Counted from the first letter of the stretch, positions 44,120 through 57,527 are shown. The stretch: 64,000 nucleotides of DNA from Sebastes aleutianus (GCA_916700875.1 CAKAKS010000038.1:10955719-11019718), one strand, 5' to 3'. The notes: generated by a model from the sequence alone, not told the origin. Numbers and translations: made by a program.

Positions 44120-46278
44120 TAAATCACAGTGTTATAGCCTATTTACTTTTTTGCCAAGTTTAAAAATATTGGGCTATTTAGTAAAACAGAATATATAAGA
44201 AAAAGCTTTTGAACCCCACCGTTTCTAATTACAGAATGTAAACTATTCCTCATCCCATATCATAAATATATACTAACCTTATTTGTAGGGGATGAAAGGG
44301 AGAAGCACTTGTGTTATTATTGGTGTTTGCATAAAAGCAGTTGAAGCCATCTGACTGTACATGCTCTTTGTCCAGGAGAGGCAGCAGATGGTTGGGACAT
44401 AATAATCTGGTGGTGGTGTGACTGTAATACACGAAATGTCCACATGATGGCAGCAGGAGAACAGAGAAACCTGCTGTGACTCCTGCTGGGTGTTTTCTGC
44501 ACTGATCTCATCGAGCTGCACCAAAAACAGCATCAGCACCTCGTTCATATATATAACCACGAGGCCAAATGTCTCACTGATATTTCCTTTTTTATTAGTG
44601 TTCACACAGATTTTTTTTTATTTAAATCATCTGATTTTACTAGAAACACTGCAAATACAGCACATACTGTATCAGTGGACTGAGGGATTTAAACCTTTTT
44701 ACCTGCTTGATTACTGACTGCTGTGAAATATCCAGTTCTGCTGATTTAACATAAAGACCACAGCAGCCAGAAGCCCAGACTACCTACTGTACATTTAGTG
44801 AAAGTTCTCAATAATAAAAATGCATGCCTATTTTTTTGGTGTACTTGATGGGTTTGTCTGTAAGCTCATCTACTTAAAAGTTGGTGTATAGACTGTTGTA
44901 ATTACAAACAGTGGATTGCATATATGGAAACAGCCTTGAAAAAAGGAAAAAAATAAAGTATAAAAAAATAATAATACAAATGCATAGAAATCTAAAAAAC
45001 ATCTCAAAACCACAATAAAGATGTGTCATGTGCTGAAGTCCTGCGCTGAATTTAAACGCTTGTATGGAAAATACCAAATTGAGATTTCTCATCTGAGATC
45101 AATAAATTTGATTTTCTGATGTTTTTAAATTATTTTGAAGATTTCCTAATACCCACTGATTTCTTTTTTACAAGATAAAAAAAAAAGAAATTCAAAGACT
45201 GCAGTTTGCTCTAAATATTTATTACAGTGTCTTCATATTTCAACCAATATCTTTTGTTAATAAAACTCTGTGAGTTACTTTTCTCTGCACTGCTGCGCGT
45301 CCAGATCCATTTAACAGTCATGATTAATGGCCAATCAAAAATAATAACAAGAAAAAGACTATAAAGCCAAATATCTGAGCAACTCCTATTTAAAAATGTG
45401 AACTATAATCGCCAGTTCCAGCCATAAAACAAAAGGAGAAAAAAATAAAAGCCTTTTTGACTGATTAAGTTTTGGCCTTTTTCTGTTGTAACTTGTAAAG
45501 AATAGTCGGACAACGTGTTGCGAAATGCGTTATTTTAGAAATTAAAAGATTAAAAAAAAACTTGAAAATGAGAAAAAAATATATTTTATGAGTGTTTTTA
45601 ACTGGAATTGAAGATTAAATTCCAAAATGTTCGATTGTTGAAAGTGTTGTGTTTTAACATCATTATTAGAATATAAAAGAGTTAGTTTATTTCGCTGAAT
45701 GCAAAAAAAATGAAAAATACATTTAAACCCTGGAATAAAAGATCTGCTAAATAGTCTAAACCTTTGAGGCATGTTTGCACACAGAAATAAGTATTTGCAA
45801 TAAAACATATTTATCTTAGAATAAGAATTTTAAACGTTTTTATGAGACAAGGTTAAAATGTTTATCTAAACTAGTTTCCCAGTTGTCTAATTAAGTTGTG
45901 CATGAAGTCGATCAACCTGTTGGTCTCATATTTTATTCAGTCACTCATGTAGTAGATCCGTTTATCCTTCTTGAACAGCTCGAAACAAAAAGCCTGATGA
46001 ATCTCAAACTGTAAACGAGAGAATATTTAATTTCACACACTTCTGTCTGTCCGCTTTGTTTCTGATGTGTAGCGTTAATATCCATTCAAATTATAGGCTT
46101 GAAGGAAAGCATAAATAAATTAGATTTTGCATATGGAATATGAAATATTTCATAAAAAATAGGGTATCTAAATGTTCAAAATGTACTATTAAAAAAAACA
46201 ACATTCTATAAAAATGCAAACTAATCAAAATTATTTTAAAATTTAGTTATTTTATTTCTTTATTTTTTTAGAGAGTGT

Positions 46279-46309
<31 letters not shown>

Positions 46310-47149
46310 GTCATGTAGGCTGCCAGATATCTCTGAGGCATCCATGCAACTTTCATCATCAGCTGCAGGACTAATAAGTGGCTCATCTCGGTCTGTTCTG
46401 TCAGTTATCTTTATCATTCAAAGGTTATCATGGTTGGCAGTAGAGTGAGTTTATTTTTCTGCTCTACTTTCACTTTTTTTTTTTTTTATATATTTTAATT
46501 TGAGTTTTTTCAATATGCAAAAAAAACATACAAAGCTAAAAGAACAGCAAAAAACCCTAAGCCCTCCCATCCACCTAAAAAAAAAGAAGAAAAAAAAGAA
46601 CATATTAAGTATATTACAATAGTGTTAGCTTTTGTTGGTATGCTTGCACTGCTAATGCAATTAAATGTCCAGCAGAGTGTTTGAGGGACCAGAGGAAACC
46701 AAGAACAATCACCAAGAGACAAGAGGCTATACATTCAGAGAGACACAGAGTCCGTTAGATGTAGATAGCCAAAAGAAGTGTGGGGCATATTTCACAGGAC
46801 GTACTGTAGATCTGTATAAAGACACCCTGCCCCCAATATAAACCACAGAGGGTCACAAATCTTCACACACTTAGAGTAACAGTACTCTACAGAACAGTAT
46901 CTCTTCCAAGTATAAACAGGAAATCATATCGTTGTGCCATATTTTATAACAGGGAGGGGATGAATATTGCCATTCCATGCAAAACATGAGGACCAGTTGA
47001 GTCTCATAGTTGAAAGCAGTATTCAGCCCAGCATAGCACTACTTTCACTTTTTAACATCATGCATATAGAGGCAGAATATCTATTCAGTCAAACAGTTTT
47101 ATTTGTTTTATTTGCTTTATAACTGTGAGTGTGTTTTACCTGTTGTATG
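44120..47149. other. AT-rich intergenic DNA
   Basis: Only A/T homopolymers and the (ATCT)n tract stand out. No gene recognised. Confidence 0.5.
46276..46310. repeat. (ATCT)n microsatellite
   Basis: Eight or so perfect TATC/ATCT units in intergenic DNA. Confidence 0.95.
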
Positions 47150-47280
47150 TTTTTACCTGCCTCGTTTAGTCTAATCAAGTGTTTGTTTTAAAGCACTGAC
47201 CAGAAGTGGCAAGTGTGAATCTCGTTGTATTTGATACGATGACAATAAAGCTTTCTATTCTATTCTATTGTATACTATTC
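47150..47280 (+). mobile_element. LINE-like 3' end with (TATTC)n tail
   Basis: GTGAATCTCGTTGTATTTGA, ACGATGACAATAAAGC and TTTCTATTCTATTCTATTG form the typical 3' terminus of a fish non-LTR retroelement ending in short tandem repeats. Confidence 0.5.
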
Positions 47281-47298
47281 TAACCAAGATCTTACAGC

Positions 47299-50102
47299 AA
47301 CACATCGGTTTCCCAATTCACTCAGGAGATTGTTCATGTGTATGCCTTTTAAAACATACTTCCAGACTTTAATGAACCTCTTATAGATCTGGGAATTATT
47401 TTGTTTGTAATTTTATTTAATTGTTTTATATGTTCATTGTAATAATTGTCCTGTGTGTTATACAGTATGTGGAACCCAAGAGGGCTGCATCTCTCTTTTT
47501 TTGGTAACTATAGGATCCTTTAATAAACAATAAACAATAACAAAGTATATGCTGCGTATGGCCTTGTGCGAGTATAGTGACAACAAGGAGGAGGAGGTGT
47601 GGATGTTCAAGGTTCATTCAAGATGTTTAACTGAAGCTATATTGGTGGGACTGTTCAGTGACACGTCTACAAAGCAGAAAAGACAGATCTTATGTTGCTT
47701 TCCCTTCAGTATTGGCTAAGAAAACCACAAAGTTCATCATGTCACTGGGATGTAAAATCAGAGACTGCTTTATAAACCTTTTTCTAGAAGTAGTAGCAAA
47801 AACTAAAATTAGAAGACTGAACCGAGCTGAGCCACAGACACTAACATGAACTGTTTTAATGTGCAACATAACCTGTTAATCTGTTTTTACTAACTGCTTG
47901 TCTGCTTTTTATTAATGTTGTTCTTTTGGTGAGCCAAAGACAAATTTCCACAGAGTTCAAAAGCTTTCAAATAAATAGATAAATACTTCCAACGTCAGAG
48001 TCCCAGATTTTTACCTCCTGATTAAATTACAAATTATAGTACCAGTTCTCTAGTTTCTCACAATAGCAAAGACTGTGGTCTGTTTTCACTCTGACTGTTC
48101 TGCAACACATGGAGGAACAATATGTAAATTTTCTTCACCATATCTGACAGCAAAGGAGTCCCCTGACCCCAGAAAGTGATGAAGAGCCTGCTAATGGTTC
48201 TTCTTCATAGACCACCAGTTGACTCCATGCAATCCTCTGAGGAGCTTTGGCTGTCAGATAATCTAATACATAAAATATTATGCATTTTCACAGCAAATAT
48301 ATAACTCCTATACTTCACTATTCTTTACATTAAGGTCGAAGGAACTAACAGGCTATTATTTGCTTTTTTTAAGTGTGAAACATTTCAGAAATAACTCTGG
48401 TAATTGTACAGCATGCCTTCAATCTCTTGAAGTACCCCCACTTTCATTTATTATTATTAACTATTAAATTATGCTACTTAAGTACAACTCTGAAGTATAA
48501 CTTGAGTATTTTCCACTGTTTGCTACAGCCTATACTTCTACAACTCAGAGGTCAATATCTTATGTTTTACTTCACTGCTATTACTGTAGCCTACACAACA
48601 TATGATTTACACATAAAATATGATGAATTGGTATAAATGAACCCTCATCCTACCAACCTAGACCCCAAGAATAAACTGTATAAACAACCATCATACATTT
48701 TTTTTTACCTTTTTTATTTTCAAAACATTATTGGTTATGTAAATATTGTCATCTTAACAGTATATATATATATACTCCTTCATAGACGATTTTCACTATT
48801 CTTTACATTAAGGTCGAAGACATTTTTTTTTCCCCATGTGTGCAACATTGCTGAAATAACTCTGGTAATTATGCAGCATGCCTTCAATCTCTTGAAGTAC
48901 CCCCACTTTCATTTATTATACACCACCATGTCTCATTAAGCTCCTATTCAAATGAGAGGATCCCTATTTGAATATTGGCGCGACGTGGGGGTGAAAGGGT
49001 GCCAGAGTCTCCTGCATGCATGCATGGGCACAAACACACACTGAATCCTTGTGGTCAGGCTAAAGTATTACATCTCATATTTACAGTAATAACAAGTGAG
49101 GTTTTTTATAGGCCTACATATTGACTATACTACTGTAACATGTTGCTCTTCGTCGTGCATAAAAGCTGTGTTTTGTGTCCTGATGAGCAATGCCTGTAGT
49201 GATCACATCAGTTTCCTAATTCACTCAGGAGATTGTTCATGTGTATGCCTTTTAAAACATACTTCCAGACTTTAGTAAAACCTTGTTACTCTTATATATC
49301 TGGGATAAATTTAGTTTGAAATTTGATTTAGTTTGTTCAATGTAATTATTGTCCTGTGTGTTATATGTGAACCCCAAAAGGGCTAGATTACTGCATTTCT
49401 TTCTCTTTTTTTTGGTAACTAGGATCCTTTAATAAACAAAAACAAATAAACAGGAATATGCTGCATATGGCCTTGTGTGCGTATAGTGTTGTATTATTAT
49501 TTGTTAGTATTGTGTGAAGCCTGCATGGTGTCTGGGCTGGCAGCAGTAAAACAATGGAGGGATGCTGGAGGGTGGTTTACTGCTGTCGGAGGCAGACTGA
49601 GACAGACTGAGACAGACTGTGACCCACCAGCCAAAAGACTGTCTGCTTCTCACGGCCCGAGTAACGCGTTACAAGAGAGTAACGGGGCAACACATCTATT
49701 GTTGTTTATGACTTTGTACGAAACCAAGTAAAGTGGAAAAAAATAGTTTTCTCTCAGAAACAGTACCATGGCAACATAGCTCCTTTTTATCGACCACTTA
49801 ACTTTCACTTTGGTCATGATAAATGTAGCCTGTTGGCATTAAATTATGCTGCTGAAGTACAACTCTGAAGTACTGAACTTGAGTATTTTCCACTGCAGCC
49901 TATACTTCTACAACTCAGAGGTCAATATCTTATGTTTTACTTCACTGCTATTACTGTAGCCTACACAACGTATGATTTACACATAAAATATGATGAATTG
50001 TTATAAATTAACCCTCATCCTACCAACCTATTTAACATATAGGGACTACCGAGGGGGAGCCCAAGAATAAACTGTATAAGAAACCATCATACATTTTTTG
50101 TT
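47299..50102 (+). repeat. Mosaic segmental duplication
   Basis: 47299-47597 is repeated at 49205-49492 (CACTCAGGAGATTGTTCATG, AGGATCCTTTAATAAACA). 48466-48700 is repeated at 49838-50102 (CTTCTACAACTCAGAGGTCA, ACATAAAATATGATGAATTG). A third module, from TTCACTATTCTTTACATT to GAAGTACCCCCACTTTC, is at 48316-48455 and 48794-48915. All copies are direct. The module order shows overlapping duplication events. Confidence 0.85.
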
Positions 50103-50734
50103 AACTTCAGAAAAAAAAATAGATTATTATTATTTTAGGAAAGTTTGTTAATTTGCATATTGTGGAAATGAAAATAGACAGAGCACATGAGGAAATCTGT
50201 GTCTGTCTCCTTCAAAATGACTGATAGAGTGTCCCTTCACCTGATAGTGTGTGATACTTTAAATTAGACACATGGCAAACATTTTATCTGTATTCTATTT
50301 TATCTATTTTAACTGCATATGCTGCAACTGGGAGCTTCGGACCGGGGTCCCCAATACATTTCTCTTTTTCAAAAGCACTAGGCCTAATTAAAGAAAGAAA
50401 AGAAACAGAAAACATTGATATGAAGTCGTTAGGAACAAACTGATTGACAAAGCCATGACAAATTGTAATGATAGAATAAAGCACCTGTGAGATATGACAA
50501 AGAGTAGGTACACCTCTGGGGTCTGCAGGGAGCCCAGAGGTATGATGAGTATAAAACTACCCAGCAATATAAAAGGAGGCTATAAATGATCTCCATCACA
50601 ACCAACAATGCTGCCTACACATTAAGAAACAATAATCTAATATGACAGTATGTTTTCTGTATAAAGAGTAGGCCTACTTCTATTTTTGATGTTTAACCAC
50701 TATTTTTGGGGGGATAGCCTTCCTTATTTTTTAT

Positions 50735-51145
50735 TTTAAAAGTAAGACTTTTTAGGGATGTTTTTCCTCGTCTGAATAGAAGGGCTCAGGATAGATTATA
50801 AAGCCCTCTAAATATTTGGAACAAGCTCCCAGAAACCTGCAGGACCGCTCCAACTCTGACTTCTTTTAAATCAAAGTTTGCTGCTGCCTTTTATTAAACC
50901 AGATAATGATCTTATACTGCACTAGAGCTTTTACTCTTGTGTTATATTCTATTTTAGCTTCTATCCTAGCTTTTATTTTTAGCTTGTTTTTATTTTCTAA
51001 TCTTTAATGTTTTTATAACTGTTTTAATTATGTCTTAATGTTCTTTTGCACTTTGTCACAATGTTCTTGAATGTTTATGTAAAGCACTTTGAATTGCCCT
51101 GTTGCTGAAATGTGCTCTACAAATAAAGCTGCCTTGCCTTGCCTA
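50735..51145 (+). mobile_element. L2-like LINE 3' end with CCTTG tail
   Basis: The stretch GGAACAAGCTCCCAGAAACC, typical of the end of the reverse transcriptase frame of L2-type fish LINEs, precedes a 3' UTR ending GTAAAGCACTTTGAATTGCC and CAAATAAAGCTGCCTTGCCT. Strongly 5'-truncated, as is usual for LINE copies. Confidence 0.6.
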
Positions 51146-51149
51146 AGAC

Positions 51150-52656
51150 AAACTTGTGATTTGGTGGCTGTAGCCTATAACCTCATTTAGACTAATTAGT
51201 CTAAGTTAACATTTGAAGTGTCTGTTTCCTACAGTAGCATTAGGCAGCAGTTCAAATCATTAAGTAGCCTATAGGTGAACTCAATTAAATTGACAAGTAG
51301 CCTATAAATACTGGCATAACGTTGACTTTTTACACTGTAAAGTATCCTGAATTAAAAATGACCAGTTTGGCACATCAACCCCTTACAACGGTTTCCTGGC
51401 AACGAGGCGCGCAGGTGTTTTGGTTTGAGCCTCTGTGCTCTGCAGCATCTCTCAGCTCCACCAGGCCTTTATAGACATCTGACTGACATGGGGTTTCATT
51501 TGGTTCTGATGTAGTGAACTTGTGTTTTTTAATGGATAAAGCCATAAAAGGTGTGAAAAGAGATACTATTTGATAGATTTTGGTCCAGAGAGCCTGCAGG
51601 TTAGTGGTCATATGGTCCAACCAGCCATTCTACACAACCGTATCAATGTTTTACAACTGATCCATAAAGCTTTTAATTATTTATTAACCTTTATTATAAT
51701 AACGCCATTATTTACAACTTTATAATTAAAGTGTTACCAAAAAGGTACATACATATATATATATATATTTTTTTTAACTTATTTTTTATTGCAGTTTCAG
51801 CAGCTTATACAATCATCATCACATTCTTTACCTACTGTATTTTCATTTTACAGCTGTCTCTTTGTTTTTACACAAAATTCCACAACTTAAAACAAAGGGG
51901 GAGAGAGAAAACACAAAAAAAACAAAACAAGACTTCATCTTAAACTATAATTTAAATTGAATTCAGAGAAAAAGGGAGGACACATACTTAAACAATCCAA
52001 AGAATTAAAATAAAATAAATAAATGAATTTAAATAAAAATAAATGTGGTGAAGGGTCGGAGGTCAGATGTCAGAGAGTGTAGAAGGGTGTGTGTTGTATG
52101 GGTGTGTGTATGTGCTTGGAGAGATGACCTGGGTCAGGACGACAAAGATGCAAGTATGATCCAGGATATATAAAATATTCAGATCACCGATCACTGTATT
52201 AGTATAATCATGGCAGGGCTCCACCTTTTAATAAATGTGTCTTTTTGGAGTCTTAGGGAATAGGTTATTTGTTCCATGTGGTCAAGAAGGTATATTTGAA
52301 GCAATGCATGAAATGTATATTTTTGCAGTGTGTGTGTGTGGGGGATAAGAGATGCAAGTGTTCAGGCCTGTGTGTGTGTGAAGGCATTTCCACACACTGA
52401 TGTGGTCTAGACAAGATCAACATGACTGAGTTAACTTTATTAAATGCAAATGAAGTCCAGGCTTATATATGCATACACACACAGACAGACAAGACTGAGA
52501 CCTCATACAATAAACGTTTGAGGGGATTCGTCTTTCATTGATTCAAAAAAGGATTTCTGGTGTGATTATCATGATAATTAGCCAAGCCAAGGAGCGCCTC
52601 TTGAGTCTGTCTCTACAAAGTTTCAGCTGCAGACAGTCACAGCAAACAGCTTTGAG
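51150..52656. other. Intergenic DNA with one unassigned minus frame
   Basis: A minus-strand frame at 51375-51620 (81 codons, ending in the stop near 51375) includes KHKFTTSEPNETPCQSDVYK. Its composition is more protein-like than most chance frames, but I recognise no family, and no splice context or upstream exon is obvious. The rest is AT-rich. Confidence 0.3.
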
Positions 52657-53400
52657 ACATGTCAATTCTGGGTGAGAAGAAGCCAAAAGACATGACTTTT
52701 CACATTTAACCATCTGAAAATGATATGTTCTCCTGTTAATAGTGAAGTCTGCACTATATATGCATGAATAAATCTTAGTATTGGCCTACAATCAATGTTA
52801 AAAATGTGCTACTGTTGGATAAAATATGACAGCATGAAATGATTAGATTAAATATCCATTGGAAAGTAGGACCATGATGTTCATGATGCAACATAAGCTC
52901 AATATGAGCACCTTAATGAGAACTCTAGACTTACAAATAGGCGATGGTGATATGATTTATATGATATATATTTAATGACATGTAAAAAACTAGCTTTAAG
53001 TCCGTATTATATGGATATAGTATATATGACATGTCAATTCTGGGTGAGAAGAAGCCAAAAGACATGACTTTTTCACATTTAACCATCTGAAAATGATATG
53101 TTAATAGTGAAGTCTGCACTATATATGCATGAATAAATCTTAGTATTGGCCTACAATCAACGTTAAAAATGTGCTACTATAGGATAAAATATGACAGCAG
53201 AAATGATTAGATTAAATATCCATTGGAAATAGCCCAAAGTAGGACCATGATGTTCATGATACAACATAAGCTCAATATGAGCACCTTAATGAGAACTTTT
53301 AAATAGGCTGGTGATCCTAGGAACAGAAATATGGTGATATGATTTATATAATATATATTTACTGACATGTAAACAACTATAAGTCCTTATTATATGGATA
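52657..53400 (+). repeat. 372-bp tandem duplication
   Basis: ACATGTCAATTCTGGGTGAG starts at 52657 and again at 53029. The two units run parallel, with small indels, to about 53400 and share CTGCACTATATATGCATGAA and ACATAAGCTCAATATGAGCA. The copies differ by few substitutions, so the event is young. Confidence 0.9.
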
Positions 53401-53574
53401 TACATATATAGGGATATTACCGGGATAACATGATAAAGTCATGCAGATAGAGCACACACACTAACTGACTTACTGACTCTCTCATACACTCTCAATACCA
53501 ACCCCCTACTGTATCCCCTCTCTCTCCCTCTGATACCTGATTGTTTGCACACCGGCAATATTTGCACTATCTGT

Positions 53575-53998
53575 TTATATCATGTTTATAGCTTATTTTG
53601 TATATTGTATATTGGTAGAAATTCAATTTTTTTATTCTTATTTTTATTTCTTTTGTTATTATACTGTTTACTTGCACCAACAAAACCAAAGCAAATTCCT
53701 AGTGTCTACCTCTTACACTGAAATATATTTTTAAAATATTTTTGAGAGCTACAAGTTCTTTTAACATGGTCATTTTATATTTTAATAATTTATTTATTTA
53801 TTGTGTTGTAGTTGATTGTGCTACTTATTTTGTACTGTAATTACCTTGTTCCTTTTTCTAAGTTTTTTTCTTTTCATAAAGCTGACTTGGTGTAAACTGC
53901 TCAGAATTCCAATGTACTTAAGTGCAAATGGCAAATAAAACTCTTGAATCTTGAATCTTACACCTGGCAATAAACACGATTCTGATTCTGATTCTAAC
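53575..53998 (+). mobile_element. Retroelement-like 3' ends with (TTGAATC)n and (GATTCT)n tails
   Basis: AAATAAAACTCTTGAATCTTGAATCTT and CAATAAACACGATTCTGATTCTGATTC end two adjacent AATAAA-containing segments. Each tail is a short tandem repeat, as left by target-primed reverse transcription of CR1/L2-like elements. Confidence 0.5.
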
Positions 53999-54179
53999 TG
54001 AGGCATTATAGAGTGATGTTTAGGTGGATGAATGAACATGATGGTGCCACCATGCACTTCTGCATGCGTCTGTTGGGGGGCGTGAGAGGCGCTGCTGTGG
54101 GTTTTCTTATTTCTTATTATAATTACATTGGTCGTCTTGCATAATATCAAAAAATCTCAGAGGGTGGGAACAGAGTTAC

Positions 54180-54567
54180 CTCACTGACTCACAAGGGGGT
54201 GGGCCTTGGAGGGCGTATATGATTGAGGACAAATGAGATGTTAAACCATTTGGAGACAAGGAGGAGATGGAGATGATGTAGCCATCCGGAGCTGGACAGC
54301 CCCAAGTCCTCGGGTTTGGAGAGGGGAGGATTTGGGGCTGTGGATGTGGAGGACAGAAATGCACGGAGAGAAACGAGAGAGGACCCGTTAGATTTGAAGA
54401 AATGGACGCGCCCGTCGTCACAAAGCTCAATACTGACGCTCCTGAACGCGCTCATTTGGCTCCCAGCATGCTGCACGTCCAGAGGGACCTGCTGGTTAAC
54501 CAGGAGCTCATCTCATCCAAAACCCAATGCAACCTGGCTGCTGCTGCACCTGCATGAGGAAGAGACA
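54180..54567 (+). other. Candidate 5' exon of an unknown plus-strand transcript (possible mir-9 host RNA)
   Basis: A locally GC-richer block ends at GAGACA|GTAAGA, a good splice donor with GT at 54568. It holds a 51-codon frame from ATG 54402 to TGA 54557 (beginning MDAPVVTKLNTDAPERAHLA) that resembles no family I know. It lies about 5.7 kb upstream of mir-9 on the same strand, so a noncoding first exon of the primary microRNA transcript is one reading. Two overlapping minus-strand frames (54176-54430 and 54189-54476) are not recognisable. A chance donor remains possible. Confidence 0.22.
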
Positions 54568-55078
54568 GTAAGAAGCGTGTTTTTTTTATATATTATGAGT
54601 GTTTTTTATGTGTTGCATGTGAGGTTTAAACCTGCATGCATGGAGAGATGATTTTTTTTTTATTATGGCGAGCATAGGCAGCAACACACTGTGTTTAAAC
54701 CACTGTTGTGTAAATAAGTGAGGATCTACATGGCTGCTGCACCTGAGGAGGAGGAGATAGTAAGAAGCTTGTTTTTGTATATTATGAGTGGTGGTTTTTG
54801 TGTGGCATGTGAGGTTTAAACCTGCATGGAGAGATGATTTATATTATAATATACAGTGCAGGAAGAGGCAAAAAAAAGCACTAGGCTTCAGATAAGCCCA
54901 GTGGGTTTTTTGCCTCTTCCTGCACTGTATATTATTCATTTTTACTATGTTGTATAGTCTTAAATTGTGCAAAACAAATAAACAAATGGCGAGCTCATGA
55001 ATGCACGTTTATGTATAGGCTGCAACACACTGTGTTTTAAACCCTGTTGTGTAAATAAGTGAGGATCTACAGGCCACA
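54531..55078 (+). repeat. Interleaved local duplication
   Basis: The segment from GGCTGCTGCTGCACC through GAGGTTTAAACCTGCATG at 54531-54650 recurs at 54729-54840. The segment with CAACACACTGTGTTT and GTGTAAATAAGTGAGG at 54669-54732 recurs at 55019-55076. The donor-like GTAAGAAG at 54568 is copied as AGTAAGAAG near 54759. Confidence 0.75.
54848..54933. repeat. 86-nt near-perfect hairpin
   Basis: The outer 28 bp (54848-54875 with 54906-54933) pair perfectly. Inside, CACTAGGCTT pairs with AAGCCCAGTG with one mismatch around a loop of about 5 nt. The ends read TATACAGTG / CACTGTATA, so a TA-flanked CAGTG... terminus of a Tc1/mariner-type mini-element is possible. Equally it has the size and shape of a microRNA precursor. 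Neither is proven. Confidence 0.7.
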
Positions 55079-55079
55079 C

Positions 55080-57060
55080 CAAGATGCTTCAATAACTAAA
55101 TCTACATTATCTTCCAGTGAGGTTTTTGTTTCTGTTGTGAGCGCAGTTTAAGGTTTAAGGTGTAAACGGTGCAGCAGCAGCATGTGAGATAAAGGCTGAG
55201 CATCATCTGATGGCAGCACAGACGTGTAGTTTCACTTGTGGCTGCAGCCACTTTTGTTTGGCACTATAGATACTATATACAGTATATGTGCAAGGTAGTT
55301 TACTGAAATATCAACATGGGAGTGAATTTGAGAGCTCTGAGTTATAGCCTTTCCTCCAGGTGATCTCCTGTCTCCCACAAGGCCTATTGATTAGTTTCCA
55401 GTCATCTTTATTACTATTAATGGTAAAGAATGATGCTCTGCATTTCCCCCCTCTCTTGCATCCTTCTAACCTACATTTTTAAAGACCTTTAAGAGATGAT
55501 TCCCAGAAAATACCACATTGAGAAGCTTTTTCTTCTTCAACTTTAAGTTTTGCTTTGGCAACATAGGTTGGTTTTAGTGTCTTTAATACCAATAAATAAA
55601 ATGTTGAATTTGACTTTTTTTCCAGTGATACTGACCCAGGATCAGCCATATATATGCTCTATTGTTATTACCCATTACATAAGTTCATGTTGCACCATTT
55701 TCCACGACTTTACTACTAAGCCCTGCACGTATTGCAGATTTTACTGAAGTGTAATTGCACAATGTTGCATGGGTTTACCACAGTGTCAGAGTGGCCTCGG
55801 GCGGTGCACAAACAGTGTTGTGTTTTGGCCTGTTTGCTGTCAACAGATTACGCGCTGAAAGGGCTAAATAGGAGAGGTGGAGGGGGGTTAAAAAAAGGTT
55901 GCATGTTAAAAAGCAAAAGGTGATTATTGTACATGAAGCCAGCAGCGTGCTGTTTCCTGCAGCCTGGGATTATCCAGCACGGTGCCAGCAGCATAGGAGA
56001 GCTCTTACATAAGGCCTGCTGCTTAATCTGTGTGAGTGGGTAGTAAGACCTCCCTCTCATGCATGTATATAGGTTTCATTATAATGATTGCGTAACATTT
56101 TCTATAGTATTGGATATATATATTTAGGAGGATGCATACATGATAGCAACCAAATCCTGGTTAATTCAGCGACAAACCTGTACTAGTTTTTCATGTAATG
56201 TTTTTAAATGTGTTGCTTTATTGTATTTATTTATTTTTCCTGTACCCATTCCTGTTTTAATCTCTTATTTTCACAAAAAGCCCCTTCTAAGGACAGGTGT
56301 TGCAAATTAGCATCCGCTATAAACACTATGATACTGGCATCAGATAGCTGTTTTTAAGTTGTCTATGTACATTGTATTGGTCCCTATTAAATAAACCATG
56401 AATGGATGAATGAATAGCTGCGCCGAACTGTATAGCTGACAAAGGGAAGAAGTTTATTTACTATATTTTTTGGACTTTATCTAAAGTGATGCAATAGAGA
56501 ATTTTTTTTTTGCAAAATAAACACGTGCAAAAGGACTTATTGGTGTTTTGCATCATCACTGAGCAGCATAATTGGCTCTTGCAGGAGTCGCAAAGGAGAA
56601 ATTAGTCGGATGTTCACTCCAAAATGAAGAATCGGTGCTTTATCATGCAAAGGTGAATCTGCAGGTTTTTAAAAAAACACCTGTTAAATTCCCCTATATA
56701 AAGCCATGCATGAGAGATGGAAATGCATAGCAAGTTATAAGAGATGTATTGGAGACTGTGATGTGTGACACAAGTCTATAACATAATGTTAAAAAGGAGT
56801 CCTCTGTCTGCAGCAGCATCTCTGGAGCATCACTCTGCTGCAGAGTCAGAGAAAGCCGCAGGTGCAAAGCGACACGAGCTGGACTAGTTTGGGTGCTTTC
56901 TGTGACCTAGTAGGCAGATTTCCCATCAGGCATGCAGGGTGTTTTCCAGGGATTTTCCAAGAGAGGGAGAGAGAGAAAGAGATGAAATGTCCGTGTGTTG
57001 TACTATATTTTAAAGATGCATTAATTTCTTGGAGATTTGAGTGGATTTTCCCCCCTATAT
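55080..57060. other. Mostly unique intergenic DNA upstream of mir-9
   Basis: Few recognisable repeats. Parts such as 55925-56010 and 56560-56640 are balanced in composition and could be conserved non-coding sequence. No coding gene seen. Confidence 0.3.
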
Positions 57061-57062
57061 GT

Positions 57063-57235
57063 CAAGTTCAAGTGTAGTTTATTGATCACATACACATTGA
57101 CATGGCAGTGAGATTCTTTGTTCCTGTGTGTTACTCTCTCATCCCTGTATAATAGACAATCAATCAATTGAATAACAACAATGAAGTAAAATATAATCAT
57201 CATTATAAACATTGTAAATATAGCAGCAACAATAG
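57063..57235 (-). mobile_element. Retroelement-like fragment, minus strand
   Basis: GTCAAGTTCAAGTGTAGTTT and ATTGATCACATACACATTGA resemble the reverse complement of a retroelement 3' end similar to the one at 38415. Weak evidence. Confidence 0.3.
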
Positions 57236-57473
57236 CAAATTGATCCTCAAGTCATTCTTTCTTTTTCACCCCCTCAGAAACGTGCATACAAACGCACCAG
57301 ATGAATATGAAGACGAGGACTTCCTCCAACTTCCAGGTGAATATGAATTATCTCACTTTTTTATTTATGTGTCATGGATTTTTACTATCGACACTCAATG
57401 CAACACAGATGACTCTGCAGGAGCTCTCAATGCACTTCAAGAAAATTAGGGAAAATTCATATGCAACATCTTC

Positions 57474-57477
<4 letters not shown>

Positions 57478-57527
<50 letters not shown>

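Noticed and set aside
51375..51620. 81-codon minus-strand frame
   Set aside because: No family recognised and no supporting gene structure; described only as an unassigned frame.
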